Below, in pieces: positions 61,228 through 64,000 of a stretch of DNA of 64,000 bases (the stretch's first letter is position 1; the number at the start of each line of letters is the position of its first letter). The translations under genes and the position numbers were made by a program. Source of the stretch: JACKFE01 sp050248735 (GTDB taxonomy: Bacteria > Nitrospirota > Nitrospiria > Nitrospirales > UBA8639); the NCBI GenBank assembly GCA_050248735.1, contig JBFWRU010000001.1, positions 558,001 through 622,000 on the forward strand, given 5' to 3'. A model generated the notes under the pieces. It saw only the letters and a program-made list of their open reading frames with translations. It made no database searches and was not told the DNA's origin.

Positions 61228-62655
61228 TTATTTCCCGGGTCTTCCTGCCTTGGGAAGAATGGATTGTGGCAAAGCCATGCCATGTTCCTGGTAGTCAGCC
61301 GGGAAGAGGTTCACGCGTCTCCAGAGTTCATACCAGAGGGGCACCCGGTTCAACAGAACCCAGCCCATCACCTGGGTGCCTTGCCGGACCTGATTTTGCG
61401 GCGGCCAAGGCCCGCCTGCCGGATCCGGGACTACCCAGAACCGGAAGCGACCCTGTTGGTCAGAAGTCTGATCAACGACACGAATACGGCCATCGAACGT
61501 GCCAGCCATCAATTCGGGCCATGACGGTAAGGGAATAGCGGGTATGCCCTGGAACATCAGGAGTACTTTTCGATCCTGTTTGAGCAGTGGGGCATCCAGG
61601 GCGTCCGCCCACATTTCTACGGCACGCGTGGCGGTGGTTGGAACGATCGTCACTAACGGATCGCCGGGATGCACGACTTCACCTGGCCCCACCCTGGCCA
61701 TTCGCACGACCGTCCCATCCATGGGGGCGGTGATACGGCTGGCTGCCCGTCGTTGGACGGCATTGGACTGTGTCAATGCCAGGTCGGCCAATTCCTTCGA
61801 GGCGTTGGCGGCCTCGGCAAGCGCCGCAGCCCGTTGTGATCGGGTGTCAAGAATTCGTTGGACCAGCTCTGCTTCAATTTGAGTCCGTCCATACGAGAGG
61901 GCCTGTCGTGATTGGCCCACTTCCTGAAGAGCCGCTTCACTGGCTCTGAGTTCGGCTTGAGCGGCGGCTTCCGCTTGAATGGCCAGTTCGAGATCCCGCC
62001 TCGAGAGGAGGCCTTCGGCTTCTAACACCTGGGACCGCTGTAAGTTCAGTTGAGCCGTCTGGGCTGCCACTTTCGCGGCCGCCAACCGTTGTTCGACACT
62101 CTGGATTCGCCGGGAGGCTTCCTGCACGCGGGAATCGGCGGAGCGAGTGGCGGCATCGGTCAGCTTTTTCATTTCCTCGATTTGTTTCTCCAATAACTGG
62201 GCTTGGGATAAGGCCGCTTCCCGCCTCTGCTCCAGAGCCTGCATAGATTGATCCAGGCGTGACAACAGATCGGGGGCGAGAAATTTGGGATCAACATCGG
62301 CGAGTTCAAGAAGAAGATCCCCTGTTTTTACCAAAACGCCTTCGTTGATTTTCCAGGGCATGATGCGACCTTCTATGGGGGCATGAACTGCCTGGGGACG
62401 TTCGGCAGGGGAATAGGCCGATAGTTGGCCCTGAGCTGTTATCGTTTGTGTCCAGGGAACAAAGGCAAGGATGAATATGAACAGGAGAAACAATCCGATG
62501 ACGAGGCGAGTGGAGGTGTACAGTTTCGTCGGTATTTTGACTGCAGTCCAGGAGGCGTACTGTGGGCGGCGGCCAGTGACTTGAAGAGAAGAGGGCGTTT
62601 GCTTAGGGACTATGGGAGAGTTGGATGGTCTTGTGGGTATGGGGGCCAGATCCAT
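61228..62655 (-). CDS. HlyD-family membrane fusion protein
   Basis: 475 residues. One membrane helix near residues 51-68 (LVIGLFLLFIFILAFVPW), a lipoyl-type half (APIEGRIMPWKINEGVLVKT), a long coiled coil (about residues 130-290) rich in Ala, Glu, Gln and Arg, and the second lipoyl half RITAPMDGTVVRMARVGPGE. It bridges inner-membrane and outer-membrane parts of an export system. It is the first gene of the three-gene export unit and is divergent from the LysR-type gene. Confidence 0.9.
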   Translation of the reverse strand: MDLAPIPTRPSNSPIVPKQTPSSLQVTGRRPQYASWTAVKIPTKLYTSTRLVIGLFLLFIFILAFVPWTQTITAQGQLSAYSPAERPQAVHAPIEGRIMPWKINEGVLVKTGDLLLELADVDPKFLAPDLLSRLDQSMQALEQRREAALSQAQLLEKQIEEMKKLTDAATRSADSRVQEASRRIQSVEQRLAAAKVAAQTAQLNLQRSQVLEAEGLLSRRDLELAIQAEAAAQAELRASEAALQEVGQSRQALSYGRTQIEAELVQRILDTRSQRAAALAEAANASKELADLALTQSNAVQRRAASRITAPMDGTVVRMARVGPGEVVHPGDPLVTIVPTTATRAVEMWADALDAPLLKQDRKVLLMFQGIPAIPLPSWPELMAGTFDGRIRVVDQTSDQQGRFRFWVVPDPAGGPWPPQNQVRQGTQVMGWVLLNRVPLWYELWRRVNLFPADYQEHGMALPQSILPKAGRPGK

Positions 62656-62907
62656 AAGCTAATTATTTGTAGGGCACCCTAAAGTAATTTCGTCCCTTGG
62701 TACCTGTCCCTCCTCATCGCAGGGATGGGATCGTTTAACGGTGTTTGATTGACCTTTTCGAGAGATCTTTCATTGTAGGCTTTTCCCAAGATTTAGCCAA
62801 GTCAAATGCATGCTTTTCAATCGGTCCCATATTAACATTAGGCCGCACATAAACAAATTTATAATTTATTATTGAAGCATTTAAAATTTGAATGTAAGGT
62901 GAGTGAT

Positions 62908-63822
62908 ATGGAATGGCTGAACTATCATCATCTGCTGTATTTCTGGGTGATTGCCCGCGAAGGCAGTATTAAGCGGGCGTGTGAAGAACTTCATCTCTCG
63001 CAACCGGCATTGAGCGCACAGCTTCGTGTCTTGGAAGACACCTTAGGAGAAAAACTGTTTCATCGCGTGGGGCGGACCCTGGTCCTGACGGATGTGGGGC
63101 AGATGGCGTACCGATACTCCCAGGAAATTTTTTCCTTGGGACAGGAATTCACCAATCTCATTAAAGGCCGACCAAGCCAGCGTCCGGTGAAATTGGTGGT
63201 GGGCATTGCCGAGGTAGTTCCCAAGATGGTGGTGTATAAACTGTTGAAATCCGCCTTTGCCTTACCGGACTCCGTGCAAATTATCTGTTGGGAGGGTCGA
63301 TTGGAACGGTTACTGGGAGAATTAGCGTTGCATACCCTGGATATTGTTCTTGCGGATACGGCCATTCCTTCTACCGTCAGAATACTGGGCCATAGCCATC
63401 TCCTTGGGGAATCCGGGGTGTCGTTGTTTGCTACCACAAAAATCGCAGCCAAGTATCGGAAGAATTTCCCCACATCCCTCGATGGAGCACCTTTCCTGCT
63501 GCCGACCGGTAATGCCATGCTTCGTCGGGGAATGGATGAGTGGTTTTCCGCGAAGGGGATTACTCCCCGGGTGGTGGGGGAGTTTGAAGATGGCGCGACC
63601 ATGAAGGCATTCGGCCAGGCAGGAAAAGGGATTTTCCCCGGCTCAACCGTGGTGGATAAAGAAATCTGTCGCCAATACCTTGTTAAAAAAATCGGAGATG
63701 TGCCTGACGTCCGTGAACAATTCTATGCTCTTTCCGTCGAACGACGTCTGAAACATCCTGGTGTATTGGCTATCGTAGACTCGGCTCAAAAAACCATTTT
63801 TCGGGATTCCAAGTCATCGTGA
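62908..63822 (+). CDS. NhaR-like LysR-family regulator
   Basis: 304 residues from the ATG at 62908, chosen because AAGGTGAG lies upstream and the protein then begins MEWLNYHHLLYFWVIAREGS, the NhaR-type N-terminus. The HTH is complete (ELHLSQPALSAQLRVLEDTL), then the linker and effector domain (LVVGIAEVVPKMVVYKLLKS). In E. coli NhaR activates the NhaA antiporter in response to Na+ and regulates exopolysaccharide synthesis. Here it is divergent from the export unit by 252 bases, a shared-promoter layout, and could regulate it. Confidence 0.88.
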   Translation: MEWLNYHHLLYFWVIAREGSIKRACEELHLSQPALSAQLRVLEDTLGEKLFHRVGRTLVLTDVGQMAYRYSQEIFSLGQEFTNLIKGRPSQRPVKLVVGIAEVVPKMVVYKLLKSAFALPDSVQIICWEGRLERLLGELALHTLDIVLADTAIPSTVRILGHSHLLGESGVSLFATTKIAAKYRKNFPTSLDGAPFLLPTGNAMLRRGMDEWFSAKGITPRVVGEFEDGATMKAFGQAGKGIFPGSTVVDKEICRQYLVKKIGDVPDVREQFYALSVERRLKHPGVLAIVDSAQKTIFRDSKSS

Positions 63823-64000
63823 AAACCGGGTCTTTGAACTTCCTCCTTTCTGGAAAATATTTAGCGCCCTAGCGACGGTGCTTCATGACATATCTCTTAC
63901 CCCTTTCCCAAGTGAACAAGTCCTGATTTCCGCCGGTGGTTCTCTCACTCATGTCCGCATGGTCGGCTTAGGACCCTTCAGGGTTCTTTCTGTCAGGGTT
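63823..64000. other. Window end
   Basis: 178 bases after the LysR-type gene with no recognisable gene. Confidence 0.5.

Noticed and set aside
1..64000. CRISPR arrays, rRNA genes, integrase genes
   Set aside because: Looked for by eye on both strands; no regularly spaced repeats, no rRNA sequence and no tyrosine or serine recombinase with recognisable motifs were found.

Overview
The window looks like a chromosomal piece of a Nitrospira-type bacterium (Nitrospirota). The evidence is the gene order ilvC-psd-pssA-leuA-leuB followed by asd, queA and gltX, the moderately GC-rich codon use, and a broken gene at 54479-55368 that reads like a nitrite oxidoreductase gamma subunit (NxrC/EB_dh haem-binding type). 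No marker gene such as rRNA is present, so the genus is an inference.

Region by region. 1-12403 is ordinary core: branched-chain amino acid synthesis (ilvC end, leuA, leuB), phosphatidylethanolamine synthesis (psd, pssA), asd, a SpoIID-like protein, queA, a SurA-N protein, gltX and a tRNA-Gln(CTG) with its own sigma-70 promoter. From 12404 to about 23460 lies accessory DNA that begins at the tRNA-Gln 3' end and finishes with a decayed copy of the tRNA-Gln 3' half (23418-23460). A second, more decayed tRNA-like copy sits inside at 13182-13238. This is the footprint of one or more islands inserted at tRNA-Gln. The island carries an MNT/HEPN toxin-antitoxin pair, AT-rich orphan genes, a frameshifted Mu-type baseplate gene, a subtilase, a divergent tyrosinase-like protein and an IS3-family element with a nonsense mutation. 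No integrase is visible. 23833-28347 is a single AT-rich gene of about 1500 codons for a repetitive beta-solenoid protein with a C-terminal membrane anchor. It lies between two similarly oriented IS3-family copies (22185-23368 and 28503-29700).

29701-32535 holds small genes: an IS remnant, an AAA ATPase lacking its end, a lipoprotein and an SRAP protein. 33084-52946 is a complete exopolysaccharide locus built as two converging blocks. The plus block encodes export lipoprotein, Wzz-like chain-length protein, ExeA-like ATPase, a BY-kinase-like protein with a broken P-loop, a methyltransferase, a beta-helix protein and a Wzy/ligase. The minus block encodes two GT4 glycosyltransferases, two kinase-like proteins, a flippase, a WecG-type transferase, GDP-fucose synthesis (gmd, fcl) and the initiating sugar-phosphate transferase. 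Together they could start, extend, flip, polymerise and export a fucose-containing polymer.

53732-63822 carries a glutathione peroxidase, the nxrC-like pseudogene, a receiver protein, a thioredoxin, a soluble transhydrogenase, and an HlyD-TolC-ABC export operon whose ABC subunit has lost the ATPase motifs, divergent from an NhaR-like LysR regulator.

The most interesting items are the tRNA-Gln island footprint, the giant beta-solenoid gene, the ATPase-dead ABC exporter, the tyrosinase-like protein, and the nxrC-like pseudogene.
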